A program made the translations under genes and the position numbers. Below, piece by piece: positions 34,053 through 42,824 of a DNA stretch of 64,000 bases. The notes beneath the pieces were generated by a model. It saw nothing but the letters and a program-made list of their open reading frames with translations, did no database searches and had not been told where the DNA came from. Within the stretch, counting starts at the first letter, position 1. Every line of letters starts with the position of its first letter. The DNA comes from Kibdelosporangium persicum (lineage in GTDB: Bacteria > Actinomycetota > Actinomycetes > Mycobacteriales > Pseudonocardiaceae): positions 124,001 to 188,000 of the forward strand of contig NZ_JAAATY010000015.1 of NCBI RefSeq assembly GCF_013280595.1, written 5' to 3'.

Positions 34053-34652
34053 GTGCCGTACCGCCGGACCCCGCGAGTGCAGGCGCGCATGGACAACCTG
34101 CGCGCCGCGATCCTCGCCGCGGGCGTGGAACTGCTGGCTGAGCAGGGCTACGCCGGGTGTTCGGTGGCCGCTGTGGCAGCGCGCGCGGGCATCGCCACCG
34201 GGAGCGTCTACAAGCACTTCGCGAGCAAGGCCGAGCTGTCGGTCGAGCTGTTCCGATTCGTGGTCAACCACGAGGTCGACGCGGTCGCCAAAGCCGCCGC
34301 GCAGCCCGGTGACCTGGTGGACCGGATCGTCTCGGTCGCCGTGACGTTCGCTTCGCGCGCCCTGCGGTCGCCGCGGCTGGCGTACGCGTTGCTCGTCGAA
34401 CCGGTGGATCTGCCGGTCGAGCAGGAGCGGCTGGTGTTCCGGCGCGCGTTCCGGGACATCGCCGCCGAGCGGATCGCGCACGCCGTCGACGCCGGCGCCC
34501 TGCCCGCGCAGAACCCCGAGTTCACCGCCGCCGCGCTGATCGGCGCGATGAGCGAGCTGCTGGTCGGGCCGTTGGCCGAGCGGGCTTCCGAAGCCGACGT
34601 CCTGCCTGCCCTGACCACATTCTGTCTGCGTGCTTTGGGAGGTCATACGTGA
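34053..34652 (+). CDS. TetR-family regulator next to acyl-CoA dehydrogenase
   Basis: A 199-aa TetR regulator. The helix-turn-helix covers about residues 14-60 (AVAARAGIATGSVYKHFASKAEL); the rest is the all-helical ligand domain. The GTG at 34053 is chosen because the palindromic site lies directly upstream. It overlaps the acyl-CoA dehydrogenase gene by four bases (GTGA), so it most likely represses itself and that gene in response to an acyl-CoA or fatty-acid-like ligand (inference from partner). Confidence 0.88.
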   Translation: MPYRRTPRVQARMDNLRAAILAAGVELLAEQGYAGCSVAAVAARAGIATGSVYKHFASKAELSVELFRFVVNHEVDAVAKAAAQPGDLVDRIVSVAVTFASRALRSPRLAYALLVEPVDLPVEQERLVFRRAFRDIAAERIAHAVDAGALPAQNPEFTAAALIGAMSELLVGPLAERASEADVLPALTTFCLRALGGHT

Positions 34653-36256
34653 GTGCCACACACGAGGTCACCAACCAGGTCCCGCCGCTCGTCGGCCACG
34701 ACGTGGCCGAGGACCCGGTGCTGCTGGAGGCGTTGCACCGGGAAGGGGCCGGCTGGGCCGAGCCCGACCTGCGCGCACTGGGCCGGTTGGCGGGCAGTGA
34801 ACAGGCTCAGGAGTGGGGCCGGGTCGTCAACGACAACGAACCCGTTCTGCGCACGCACGACCGGTACGGCAACCGGATCGACGAGGTCGAGTTCCACCCG
34901 TACTGGCACTCGTTGATGACGGTCGCGGTCGAGAACGGCATGCATGCGACGCCGTGGACGGACCCGACGCCCGGCGCGCACGTCGCCCGCGCGGCCAAGA
35001 TGTTCGTCTGGACCCAGGTCGAGGCCGGGCACTCGTGCCCGATCAGCATGACCTACGCCGTGATCCCGACGCTGCGCTCGAATCCCGAGCTCGCCGCGCG
35101 GTACGAGCCGTTGCTCACGGCCAGGCAGTACGACTTCGGCCTGCGCGTGCCGACGGAGAAGCGTGGCCTCATCGCCGGCATGTCCATGACCGAGAAACAG
35201 GGCGGTTCGGACGTACGGGCCAACACTACCCGGGCCACTCCGGCAGGCGACGGGACCTATCGCCTGGTCGGCCACAAGTGGTTCACTTCGGCACCGATGT
35301 CCGACGTCTTCGCCACGCTCGCGCAGGCTCCGGGCGGACTGACGTGTTTCCTGCTGCCTCGCGTGCTGCCGGACGGCACCCGCAACCGGATGCACATCCA
35401 GCGGTTGAAGGACAAGCTGGGCAACAGGTCCAACGCGTCGGCCGAGCTGGAGTACGACGAGGCGGTCGGCTGGCGGCTCGGCGAAGAGGGCGAGGGCGTG
35501 AAGGTCATCCTCCGGATGGTCAACAACACCCGGCTCGACTGCCTGCTGAGCAGCGCCGCCGGGATGCGGTACGGCGCCGTGCAGGCGATCCACCACGCTC
35601 GCCACCGCGGCGCGTTCGGTTCGGTACTGATCGAGAAACCGTTGATGCGCAACGTGTTGGCGGACCTCGTGGTGGAGTCCGAGGCCGCGACCCTGGTCGG
35701 CATGCGGCTGGCAGGCGCGACCGATCGCGGCGAGGAGGTCATCCGCCGGATCGGGCTCGCGGTGAGCAAGTACTGGGTCTGCAAGCGTGGCCCGGCGCAC
35801 GCCGCCGAGGCGCTGGAGTGCTTCGGCGGCAACGGGTACATCGAGGAGTCCGGGATGCCGCGGCTCTACCGCGAGGCGCCGCTGCAGTCCATCTGGGAGG
35901 GCTCGGGCAACGTGGCCGCGCTGGACGCGCTGCGGGCGATGGCGCGGCAGCCGGAGACCGTCGAGGCGTTCTTCACCGAGGTCGACCAGGCCTCCGGTGC
36001 CGACCCCAGGCTTGACGACGCGATCGAGGGACTGCGCAAGGAACTGTCCGACCTGGCGGACATCGAGTTCCGGGCGCGCCGCGTCGTCGAGACCATGGCG
36101 TTGGTGTTGCAGGGTTCCCTGCTCGTCCGGCACGGCTCGGCCGCGGTCGCCGACGCGTTCTGCGCGTCCAGGCTCGCCGGTGACTGGGGCGTCGCCCTCG
36201 GCACCCTGCCGTCCGGCGTGGACACCGAAGCGATCATCGCGCGTGCCGCGGTGTGA
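34649..36256 (+). CDS. acyl-CoA dehydrogenase family protein, AidB-like
   Basis: A 535-aa flavoprotein, longer than ordinary acyl-CoA dehydrogenases (about 380) and in the range of AidB-type proteins (about 540). Landmarks are GMSMTEKQGGSDVRANTT (FAD/substrate loop), HKWFTSAPM, and the C-terminal ECFGGNGYIEESGMPRLYR plus IWEGSGN typical of this group. E. coli AidB is induced by alkylation and binds DNA; family members may act as isovaleryl-CoA-like dehydrogenases. Which applies here is unknown. It is the second gene of the TetR operon. Confidence 0.9.
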   Translation: MSATHEVTNQVPPLVGHDVAEDPVLLEALHREGAGWAEPDLRALGRLAGSEQAQEWGRVVNDNEPVLRTHDRYGNRIDEVEFHPYWHSLMTVAVENGMHATPWTDPTPGAHVARAAKMFVWTQVEAGHSCPISMTYAVIPTLRSNPELAARYEPLLTARQYDFGLRVPTEKRGLIAGMSMTEKQGGSDVRANTTRATPAGDGTYRLVGHKWFTSAPMSDVFATLAQAPGGLTCFLLPRVLPDGTRNRMHIQRLKDKLGNRSNASAELEYDEAVGWRLGEEGEGVKVILRMVNNTRLDCLLSSAAGMRYGAVQAIHHARHRGAFGSVLIEKPLMRNVLADLVVESEAATLVGMRLAGATDRGEEVIRRIGLAVSKYWVCKRGPAHAAEALECFGGNGYIEESGMPRLYREAPLQSIWEGSGNVAALDALRAMARQPETVEAFFTEVDQASGADPRLDDAIEGLRKELSDLADIEFRARRVVETMALVLQGSLLVRHGSAAVADAFCASRLAGDWGVALGTLPSGVDTEAIIARAAV

Positions 36257-36314
36257 CCAGGCCGATCCGCCCGTGCTCGTGACGGTCACCGACCGCGAAC
36301 ACCTGGCGAAGCGC

Positions 36315-36346
36315 AACGCCCCCGGGAGGTGAGTCCCGGGGGCGTT
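36315..36346. terminator. strong bidirectional hairpin terminator
   Basis: AACGCCCCCGGGA, loop GGTGAG, TCCCGGGGGCGTT: a perfect 13-bp stem between the convergent acyl-CoA dehydrogenase gene (stop 36256) and the 78-aa gene (stop 36354). The outer A-A and T-T give a short U-run on both strands. Well placed to end both transcripts. Confidence 0.75.
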
Positions 36347-36353
36347 CGCGACA

Positions 36354-36590
36354 TCAGCCGCCGCTGCGGCGGCTGGTGAAGTTGCGGTGGGTCGGCGTCG
36401 GCTGGCTGCGCAGGTTCTGCACCTTGCCGTACGTCTTGGCCTGCGGTTTCGCCGCGCGGCGTTCGGCCCGGCTGAGCTTGGGCGCCTCGTCGGCGTCGGC
36501 GCGCTGCTCGATCGGCTTCATGAACGACAGGCCTTCGGACGCCTGCTTGTCCGCGGACTTCTTACCGTTCTTCTTGGCGTTGGCAGCCAT
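36354..36590 (-). CDS. small basic hypothetical protein, 78 aa
   Basis: A 78-residue, very basic protein beginning MAANAKKNGKKSADKQ and ending NFTSRRSGG. It has no predicted membrane segment and is probably largely disordered; lysine and arginine make up about a quarter of it. GGAGG six bases upstream of the ATG is a strong ribosome site, and a dedicated terminator follows, which supports a real gene. Similar Lys/Ala-rich small proteins in actinomycetes are nucleic-acid or ribosome associated, but I cannot name a family. Confidence 0.7.
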   Translation of the reverse strand: MAANAKKNGKKSADKQASEGLSFMKPIEQRADADEAPKLSRAERRAAKPQAKTYGKVQNLRSQPTPTHRNFTSRRSGG

Positions 36591-36720
36591 CAGGAACCTC
36601 CAGCGAGGGTGAATGGGGGGATGCCACGCGGCGGCAACTCAGCCTGCGATGGCGTGGAAAGTCAAGGAGAATGCGCGATCCGCGCGGAGGTTCTCAGATG
36701 CCCATGGCAAGACCATAGCA

Positions 36721-36738
36721 GCGCCCCTCGCGGGGCGC
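36721..36738 (-). terminator. hairpin terminator of the PPTase operon
   Basis: GCGCCCC-TCGC-GGGGCGC, a perfect 7-bp stem, lies 8 bp beyond the stop of the minus-strand phosphopantetheinyl transferase gene. Confidence 0.6.
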
Positions 36739-36746
36739 ACCCCCAT

Positions 36747-37403
36747 TTAGCCCACCGGGATCGCGATCGCGGTGATGACCAGGCCGTCGCCGACGAGCCA
36801 GCGGCCGGTGAAGCCGTCCACCTGCTCCCCGGCGATCACCGGGCCGGGCACCAGCAGCTTGGCCTCGAACGTGCCGTCGCGGCCCAGCGTGATCGACGCC
36901 TCCTCGAACCCGAGCCACTTGTGCGTCAGCGGATACCAGGCCTTGTAGACGGTCTCCTTGGCGCAGAACAGCATCCGGTCCCAGTGCACCGCGCTGTCCG
37001 CGGCCGTCAGCTCCGTGAGCCGGACTTTCTCCTCGTCACGGGCGATCACGCCGAGGACGCCGTCGGGCAGCGGGCCGTGTGGCTCCGCGTCGATGCCGAG
37101 CGTGTGGACGTCGCTCGAACGGGCGACGACCGCGGCTCGATAACCGGCGCAGTGCGTCATGCTGCCCACGACTCCCGTGGGCCATTGCGGCGCTCCGCGT
37201 TCGCCGTTGAGCAGCGGCGCGGGCGGGATGCCGAGCTCGGCGAACGCCTGGCGGGCGCAGTGCCGGACCGTCGCGTACTCGCGCTTGCGCTTGTCCACGG
37301 CGTTGGCGACGCGCTCGGCCTCCTCGGGGAACATCGTCGACTCGGGCACGTCGGAGAACGTGTCGCGGCCGACCACGCCCGCCGGCATCAGCTTCTCGAT
37401 CAC
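36747..37403 (-). CDS. 4'-phosphopantetheinyl transferase (EntD/Sfp-like)
   Basis: A 218-aa PPTase of the EntD-like type. It moves phosphopantetheine from CoA to carrier proteins of polyketide, nonribosomal peptide or fatty-acid synthases. The magnesium/CoA motif is GIDAEP and the second is WDRMLFCAKETVYKAWYP, matching the family F(S/C)xKE-x3-K. An upstream motif GVVGSMTHCAGY corresponds to the CoA-binding SxTHC. The GTG start gives MIEKLMPAGVVGRDTFSD, the usual EntD-like N-terminus, and overlaps the metallophosphoesterase stop (GTGA). The chromosome of such actinomycetes usually holds one broad-range enzyme of this kind. Confidence 0.92.
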   Translation of the reverse strand: MIEKLMPAGVVGRDTFSDVPESTMFPEEAERVANAVDKRKREYATVRHCARQAFAELGIPPAPLLNGERGAPQWPTGVVGSMTHCAGYRAAVVARSSDVHTLGIDAEPHGPLPDGVLGVIARDEEKVRLTELTAADSAVHWDRMLFCAKETVYKAWYPLTHKWLGFEEASITLGRDGTFEAKLLVPGPVIAGEQVDGFTGRWLVGDGLVITAIAIPVG

Positions 37404-38245
37404 GGTGCCACCCTCACCGGCAGAACGGGCTTCAGGAGCTTCTCCGGCAGGCCACGCGGCTTCCACTCACGCGGGTAGCCCAGCGAGACCTCCTCGAACG
37501 GCACTCCGTCGTACACGGTGTGCCGGGGGATGTGCAGGTGGCCGTACACCACGCTCGCGGTGTTGAACCTGGTGTGCCAGTCGGCTGACAACTCGGTGCC
37601 GCACCACTGGGCGAACTCCGGGTACCGCAGGACCCGCGTGGGCTGGCGGACCAGCGGCCAGTGGTTGACCAGCACCAACGGCACGTCCGGGTCGCACGCG
37701 GCGAGCCTGCGTTCGGTGTACTCGACCCGTGCATGGCACCAGGCGTCGATCGACGGGTACGGGTCGGGGTGCAGGAAGTACTCGTCGGTGCACACGATCC
37801 CGGCCTCGTGCGCGATGGCCAGCGACTCCTCCTTGGTGGTCGCGCCGTCCGGCCGGAACGTGTAGTCGTACAGCGCGAATAGCGGCGCGATCCGCACCGG
37901 TCCGCCGTCACCGGTCCAGACCGGGAACTCGTCCTCGGGTGTGTGCACGCCCAGCCGGCGGCATATCTCGACCAGGTGCTCGTAGCGTTGGACGCCACGC
38001 AGCTGCACGGGGTCCTTGGTCGTGGTCCACAGCTCGTGGTTGCCGGGCACCCAGATCACCGTGTCGAACCGCGACTTCAGCAGCGACAGCGCCCACTCGA
38101 CGTCCGGGACCGTCTCGGCGACGTCGCCCGCGACGATCAGCCAGTCGCCCGGGTGGCCCGGCCGCAGGCCCTCGACGATCGGCCGGTTCTCGGCATGGCC
38201 GACGTGGATGTCGCTGATGGCCAGCAGTTGTGGTGTCGCGCTCAC
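37400..38245 (-). CDS. calcineurin-like metallophosphoesterase
   Basis: A 281-aa phosphoesterase with all five calcineurin-type motifs in order: SDIHVGH (10-16), AGDVAE, VPGNHELW, NHWPL and YGHLHIP. It should bind two divalent metals and hydrolyse a phosphomonoester or phosphodiester. It is translationally coupled to the PPTase gene, a pairing often seen in actinomycetes; a role in turning over phosphopantetheine or CoA-related esters is a guess. The GTG start puts the first motif at residue 10, normal for the family. Confidence 0.9.
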   Translation of the reverse strand: MSATPQLLAISDIHVGHAENRPIVEGLRPGHPGDWLIVAGDVAETVPDVEWALSLLKSRFDTVIWVPGNHELWTTTKDPVQLRGVQRYEHLVEICRRLGVHTPEDEFPVWTGDGGPVRIAPLFALYDYTFRPDGATTKEESLAIAHEAGIVCTDEYFLHPDPYPSIDAWCHARVEYTERRLAACDPDVPLVLVNHWPLVRQPTRVLRYPEFAQWCGTELSADWHTRFNTASVVYGHLHIPRHTVYDGVPFEEVSLGYPREWKPRGLPEKLLKPVLPVRVAP

Positions 38246-38366
38246 CTGACCGAGCTTAGCGAGCGTGATCGCGCCGGAAGCGCCTTTCGCTGTGACGCCC
38301 GCCTCTGGTAGACCCGTGAGGACGTCCGACGCCGCCGCCACCGACATGGATGTGAGGACTTCCCCG

Positions 38367-40016
38367 ATGGCGTTCGACCGGCGGAATTTCCTGGTAGGCA
38401 GCGCGGCGACGGCCGCGTACCTGGCGACAGCGGGCCAGGCGGAAGCGGCGGCACCCCAGGTGTGGGACGAGTTCGTCGCCAACCCCTATGACCACCCCCA
38501 GATCCCCAACATCGCGTACGCCGGCTACCGGATGGGCGACAAGCCGCCCGTGAGGCCCGCGCGCACCAACGTCCTGCGGTACGGCGCGAAGCCCGACGGC
38601 TCCGCGGACGCCTCGGCCGCGATCAACCAGGCGATCGAGGACGCCGGCCGGGCCGGCGGCGGCGTGGTGTTCGTGCCGGCCGGCACGTTCCGGATCGACG
38701 ACATCGTCGAGATCGGCTACGACAACGTCGTGCTCAGGGGTGCGGGCAGCGACCGGACCACGCTGTTCGCCCCGCGCTCGCTCGAACAGATCGTCGGCGT
38801 CAACCGCAGCCGTTACGGCGGTGAGAGCTCGGCGTGGAGCTGGTGCGGCGGCCTGGTCTGGGTCTGCCACCGTGACCGGCGGCGTCCGCTGGTCGACGCG
38901 ATCAAGGCACGCGAGTGGCCGCTGGAAGGGTGGATCGGCAACGAGGGCACCGATGGCAGCGTGATCACGTCGGTCGTCGGAGCTGTGCCGCGTGGGTCGT
39001 TCACGGTCACCGTCGCGGACACCAGTGGCCTCGCGCCGGGACAGCGGGTGTTGTTGCAGGTCGACGACGATCCGGGGCACGGGCTGCTCAAGCACATGTG
39101 CGGCGACATCCCGGGCACGTCGTCCTATGTCTGGACCGACAAGACCAAGCTTCTGTCGTACAAGCCGTTCATGTGGCCGGTGCGTGTCGCCGCCGTGCAC
39201 GGCTCTGAGGTGACGCTCGCCCAGCCGCTGCCTGTGGAGCTACGGCCGGAGTGGAACGCCCGGCTGACCACGAGCGCGCCCGCGATCACCGGGGCGGGGG
39301 TGGAAGGGCTCACCATCCGGATGGTCAAGACCGTCCGCCCTGCCCACCTGCGGGACAAGGGCTACAACGGCCTGGTGTTCCAATGCGCGTGGGACTGCTG
39401 GGCCGACGACGTGTCCGTTGTGGACAGTGACAACGCGTTCCTGCTGGTCTCGGCCAAAGGCGTGACGCTTTCCCGGACCCGGGTGAGCGGCCGCGGCCAG
39501 CACCATTCGTACGCGTGCCGCGAGCAGTCGCACGACAACCTGGTCGAGGACTTCGCCATCGGGAAGTTCACCGAGCCGCCGACGCCGGGCTCCGGGCACC
39601 ACGGGATCAACGTGGAAGGCCTGTCCTGTGGCAACGTCTGGTCGCGCGGCCGGATGGCGGCGGGCACGTTCGACACGCACCGCGGGCTGCCGTTCGGCAA
39701 CGTGCGGACCGAGATCGAGATCTTCAACGACGGGTCGCACGGCGGCAGCGCCGACGCGGGTCCGTTGTACGGCGCCCGATTCGCGCACTGGAACATCACG
39801 GTCACCAACGAGCGGGCGGGCTGCGTCAAGATCGACCACGTCGCGCCGCGCAGCGCGACCGTTGGTATTTCCCCGGTTCGCGAGTTCGGCCAGATCGACC
39901 GGCCGGACTTCACCGGACCGCTTGAGTCCAAGCTGGAGAGCTACGGGTCCACCGCGGTGCACCCGCCGAACCTGTACCGCGCCCAGCGAGCTTTGCGAGG
40001 TTTCATCCGGCCGTAG
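38367..40016 (+). CDS. Tat-exported right-handed beta-helix protein (pectate-lyase-like)
   Basis: A 549-aa exported protein. The Tat signal has the twin arginine at R5-R6 (FDRRNFLVGSAATAAYLA), cleaved after the Ala-rich GQAEAAA near residue 30. The mature part starts a pectate-lyase superfamily domain (PF12708 type): VLRYGAKPDGSADASAAINQ, GGGVVFVPAGTFRIDD and VVLRGAGSDRTTLF. Beta-helix repeats continue to about residue 500. Such proteins bind or cleave polysaccharides. No catalytic residue set could be assigned, so substrate and activity are open. GAGGA 8 bases upstream supports the ATG at 38367; the longer frame lacks a signal at its start. Confidence 0.85.
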   Translation: MAFDRRNFLVGSAATAAYLATAGQAEAAAPQVWDEFVANPYDHPQIPNIAYAGYRMGDKPPVRPARTNVLRYGAKPDGSADASAAINQAIEDAGRAGGGVVFVPAGTFRIDDIVEIGYDNVVLRGAGSDRTTLFAPRSLEQIVGVNRSRYGGESSAWSWCGGLVWVCHRDRRRPLVDAIKAREWPLEGWIGNEGTDGSVITSVVGAVPRGSFTVTVADTSGLAPGQRVLLQVDDDPGHGLLKHMCGDIPGTSSYVWTDKTKLLSYKPFMWPVRVAAVHGSEVTLAQPLPVELRPEWNARLTTSAPAITGAGVEGLTIRMVKTVRPAHLRDKGYNGLVFQCAWDCWADDVSVVDSDNAFLLVSAKGVTLSRTRVSGRGQHHSYACREQSHDNLVEDFAIGKFTEPPTPGSGHHGINVEGLSCGNVWSRGRMAAGTFDTHRGLPFGNVRTEIEIFNDGSHGGSADAGPLYGARFAHWNITVTNERAGCVKIDHVAPRSATVGISPVREFGQIDRPDFTGPLESKLESYGSTAVHPPNLYRAQRALRGFIRP

Positions 40017-40075
40017 CGTGGAATTGGTCTGAAAAGATCACCGCATCGGTTGTGCCGGACACCGGTGTGCGGGTA

Positions 40076-40098
40076 CCTCTATGGGATAGAGGCTTTTT
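40076..40098 (+). terminator. intrinsic terminator with U-tract in the ATPase leader
   Basis: CCTCTA-TGGGA-TAGAGG followed by CTTTTT is a textbook intrinsic terminator, rare in this G+C-rich genome. It is 60 bp after the stop of the beta-helix gene and 22 bp before the ATG of the ATPase-like gene. It may simply end the upstream transcript, or act as an attenuator if the ATPase mRNA starts further upstream. Confidence 0.7.
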
Positions 40099-40119
40099 GC
40101 TACAGCTGGGAGATCCGGC

Positions 40120-42156
40120 ATGATCACCGCTCCGGACCGCCAACCATGGCGGCTGATCAGCGTGCCCGCGCTCGTCGCGGCCGTCCTGCTCGCGGTGCTG
40201 GCTGGTCTGCTGTGGTTACTCGGCATGCCGGACGCCTCTCTACTGTGGACGATCGCGGCGGTGGCCGGGCTCGCCCCGCTGACCGTGTGGGCGGCCGAGG
40301 ACGTGGTGCTGGATCGCCGGGTGGGCGGGGCGCTGCTGACCCTCCCGGTGATCGCGGGCGCGTTGCTGGTCGGTGAGCACGAAGTCGGTACGGCGGCGGG
40401 GATGCTGGCGTGCGCGATGCGTGGCGCTGAGACGCTGGTGCGCAGGCGGGCGAGCCGCGAGGTCGCCGCGGTGGCCCGTGCCGCGGACGAGACCAGGATC
40501 CACACCGGTGACCGGGTCAGGGTCGCGACCGGCGAGGTCGTGCCGGTGGACGGCAGGCTGCTGCACGACGCCGTGCTCGACGAGTCGCCGCTGTCGGGCG
40601 ACCCGATCCGGGTGCGGCGCAAGGAAGGCGAGCCGGTCCGCAGTGGTGTGATCAACGCGGGGGAGCCGGTCGAGGTGATCGCGGCGGTGCCCGACACTGA
40701 GGGAACGTGGGCCGCGATGGCACGCCTCGCGCACCGTGCGGTGACCGATGGCGCGGGACCGCTGCGTCGCGCCAACCGTGCCGGGTTGGTGTTCGCGTCC
40801 TTGGCGATCGTCGCGGCTGTGGTGGTGTGGCTCGTCACCGCGAACCCGCTGGCCGCGTATGGTGTGCTGGTTGTGGCCGCCGCTGGTCCGGTGCTGCTGG
40901 CGGTGCCGTTGTCACTGATCGCGGGGCTGACGAGGGCCGCTCGGCAGGGTGTGGTGGTCGGCGACGTCGGTGTGCTTGAACTGTTGGGCCGTGCGAAGGT
41001 CGGCGTGATCGACGCGTCCGGCGTGGTGTACTCGGGCACGTTGTCGGTCACGGAGGTGGTGGCCGCGCCGGGCTGGCTGACCAACGACGTGCTCGCGTGC
41101 GCGGCGTCGGCGCAACGCCTGCGGCCGGACGCGTTCGCCGGAGCCGTCGCGCGCGCCGCGAAAGCCGCCGGCCTGGGGATCTGCACCCAGCCGGGCAAAG
41201 TGACGTTCGCCGAGACCCAGCCCGACGGGGCACATGACTGGGTGAAGGTGGCGTTGGCCCGGGCGAGCCTGGACAACGCGAGCGTCGCGTGGGTGACCGT
41301 CGACGGCCAGCCCGTCGGAGCCTTGCTGGTCCGTGACGAGGTCCGGCCGGAGGCGGCGAAGTCGCTGCGGGCGCTGCGGCGCGCCGGGATGCGGCGGCTG
41401 GTGCTCGTCATGCGCGGGCACCTCAACGATCCCGAGGATGTCGGCGCTGTCCTGGGCGTCGACGAGCTGTGGACGCGATGCGGCACGGCGGACAAGGTCG
41501 AGCGCGTGCGTGAGGAACGCCGTCGTGGCCTGACGTTGATGGTCGGTGACGATCCCGCCGTCGGCGCGGCCGATGTCGGTGTCGCGTTGAGCGGCCGGGG
41601 CGCGTGCGTCGCCGACGTGATCATCGCCGATGGCCAGGTCGCACGCCTGGCCGACGCGATCCGGACGGCCCGGCGGACCCGGTGGATCGGGCTGGTCACC
41701 ACGGCTGTGGGGCTGCTCGTGATCGCGGCCGGGATCGCTGCGTCGGTGATGGGCTGGCTCGCGCCGTTGTTCGCGGTGCTGATCCGGACCGGCATCGACG
41801 GCCTGGTCATGGCTTCCGCCCTGCGGGCCTTGCGGCCCGGCCGCCCCGCCGGTGGTCCGTACATGCCCGAGCCGGACCACCTCAGCCCGGTGCGGCACGC
41901 CGTGCGCCAGGCCGCCGACGACCTGTCCACCGGACTGACCCCGCAGGCCCAGCAGTCCGTGCTGCGGGCCTACCACCTGATGTCCGACCACCTGGTCCCC
42001 GCGCAGCGAATCGTCGAGATCGAGCGTCAGGTCCGGCGGCTCGGCGCACACCTGACGGCACCGGACGCCCGGGTGGACGACCTGCGGGCGACCTTGTACG
42101 GCCTCAACGCGGTGCTGAACGAACGCCTGATCGCGTCCCGGCGCGGACGGCTGTAG
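40120..42156 (+). CDS. degenerate P-type ATPase-like membrane protein
   Basis: A 678-aa protein with the P-type ATPase fold order: two N-terminal helix pairs, an actuator domain (about 110-210), a helix pair (about 225-275), a phosphorylation/nucleotide domain and C-terminal helices (about 525-570). Only parts of the hallmarks remain. The actuator reads LDESPLSGDP (TGE lost, positions 158-162). The metal-site CPC is A255-G256-P257. The phosphorylation loop keeps Asp298 but reads DASGVVYSG instead of DKTGTLT. GDGxND is GDDPAVG at 476. It resembles P1B/P1-type cation pumps in layout but is probably not a transport-competent pump. A 95-residue helical tail follows the last helix. Codon use looks normal, so it is a maintained gene, not a fresh pseudogene. 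Confidence 0.8.
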   Translation: MITAPDRQPWRLISVPALVAAVLLAVLAGLLWLLGMPDASLLWTIAAVAGLAPLTVWAAEDVVLDRRVGGALLTLPVIAGALLVGEHEVGTAAGMLACAMRGAETLVRRRASREVAAVARAADETRIHTGDRVRVATGEVVPVDGRLLHDAVLDESPLSGDPIRVRRKEGEPVRSGVINAGEPVEVIAAVPDTEGTWAAMARLAHRAVTDGAGPLRRANRAGLVFASLAIVAAVVVWLVTANPLAAYGVLVVAAAGPVLLAVPLSLIAGLTRAARQGVVVGDVGVLELLGRAKVGVIDASGVVYSGTLSVTEVVAAPGWLTNDVLACAASAQRLRPDAFAGAVARAAKAAGLGICTQPGKVTFAETQPDGAHDWVKVALARASLDNASVAWVTVDGQPVGALLVRDEVRPEAAKSLRALRRAGMRRLVLVMRGHLNDPEDVGAVLGVDELWTRCGTADKVERVREERRRGLTLMVGDDPAVGAADVGVALSGRGACVADVIIADGQVARLADAIRTARRTRWIGLVTTAVGLLVIAAGIAASVMGWLAPLFAVLIRTGIDGLVMASALRALRPGRPAGGPYMPEPDHLSPVRHAVRQAADDLSTGLTPQAQQSVLRAYHLMSDHLVPAQRIVEIERQVRRLGAHLTAPDARVDDLRATLYGLNAVLNERLIASRRGRL

Positions 42157-42160
42157 ACGC

Positions 42161-42757
42161 ATGCCGAACCTCGACTTCTACGCCACCGGCGAAGACTGGT
42201 CCGCGGTCCTGGAGGCGGTGTTCGAGCTCGGCTCGTTCCGTGTCTTCGAGGCTTACTCGGCGCCGGACCACGAACTGCGTGAGTTCCACGCCGCCACGGA
42301 GATCCCCGAGGGCAGGGCCGGGCGACACCTGCAACTGCTGGTGATCGGTGCCGGCCCGGACCCCGTCGCGAAGCGGATCGATGTGCTTCCGGGAACGCTG
42401 GGCGACGCGACCTTCCGCTACTGCTGCGAGGGCTGGGGACTCGTCCAGCTCCAGCACGGTGTGCCGGACGGGACGCGGGAGCTGCGATGGAGCCATACGA
42501 ACCACAACACCGAGAAGCGCGCCCGGGCGTGGTCGGGCACACTGTCGCGGCTCGGTGATCCCGCCGAGTGGGACTGGCGTGCGATTACCAGTGCGTCCGG
42601 GCGGCTCAACCGTGCCGTTCGCCGGATGGCCGTGAGCAAGATCGGCTCCCACCCCGTTCTGCCGCATGCCGCGCGCTTCATCGCGGACGCCGGTTTGCGG
42701 TACGAGTACGGCAGGGGCATCCACGCGACTCGCGCCTTCGGCGCGACTCCCCGCTGA
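42161..42757 (+). CDS. conserved-type hypothetical protein, 198 aa
   Basis: A 198-aa soluble protein starting 4 bases after the ATPase-like stop, so co-transcribed. It begins MPNLDFYATGEDWSAVLEAVF, contains several Trp/Tyr/Phe-rich strands (RYCCEGWGLVQLQH, RWSHTNHNTEKRARAW) and ends in a helix. Similar proteins occur scattered in Streptomyces and relatives without known function (from memory of the N-terminus only, not searched). No catalytic motif is visible. Confidence 0.75.
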   Translation: MPNLDFYATGEDWSAVLEAVFELGSFRVFEAYSAPDHELREFHAATEIPEGRAGRHLQLLVIGAGPDPVAKRIDVLPGTLGDATFRYCCEGWGLVQLQHGVPDGTRELRWSHTNHNTEKRARAWSGTLSRLGDPAEWDWRAITSASGRLNRAVRRMAVSKIGSHPVLPHAARFIADAGLRYEYGRGIHATRAFGATPR

Positions 42758-42824
42758 CATCGCCGCTGTCGCGGCTCGGCTGACCACGGTTACCCCGGAG
42801 CGACTCACTTCACATTCTGAAAGT

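Noticed and set aside
40120-42156. calling the degenerate ATPase a pseudogene
   Set aside because: The reading frame is full length without frameshift, has a ribosome site and is coupled to a following gene; the loss is confined to catalytic motifs, which suggests a maintained non-pump function.
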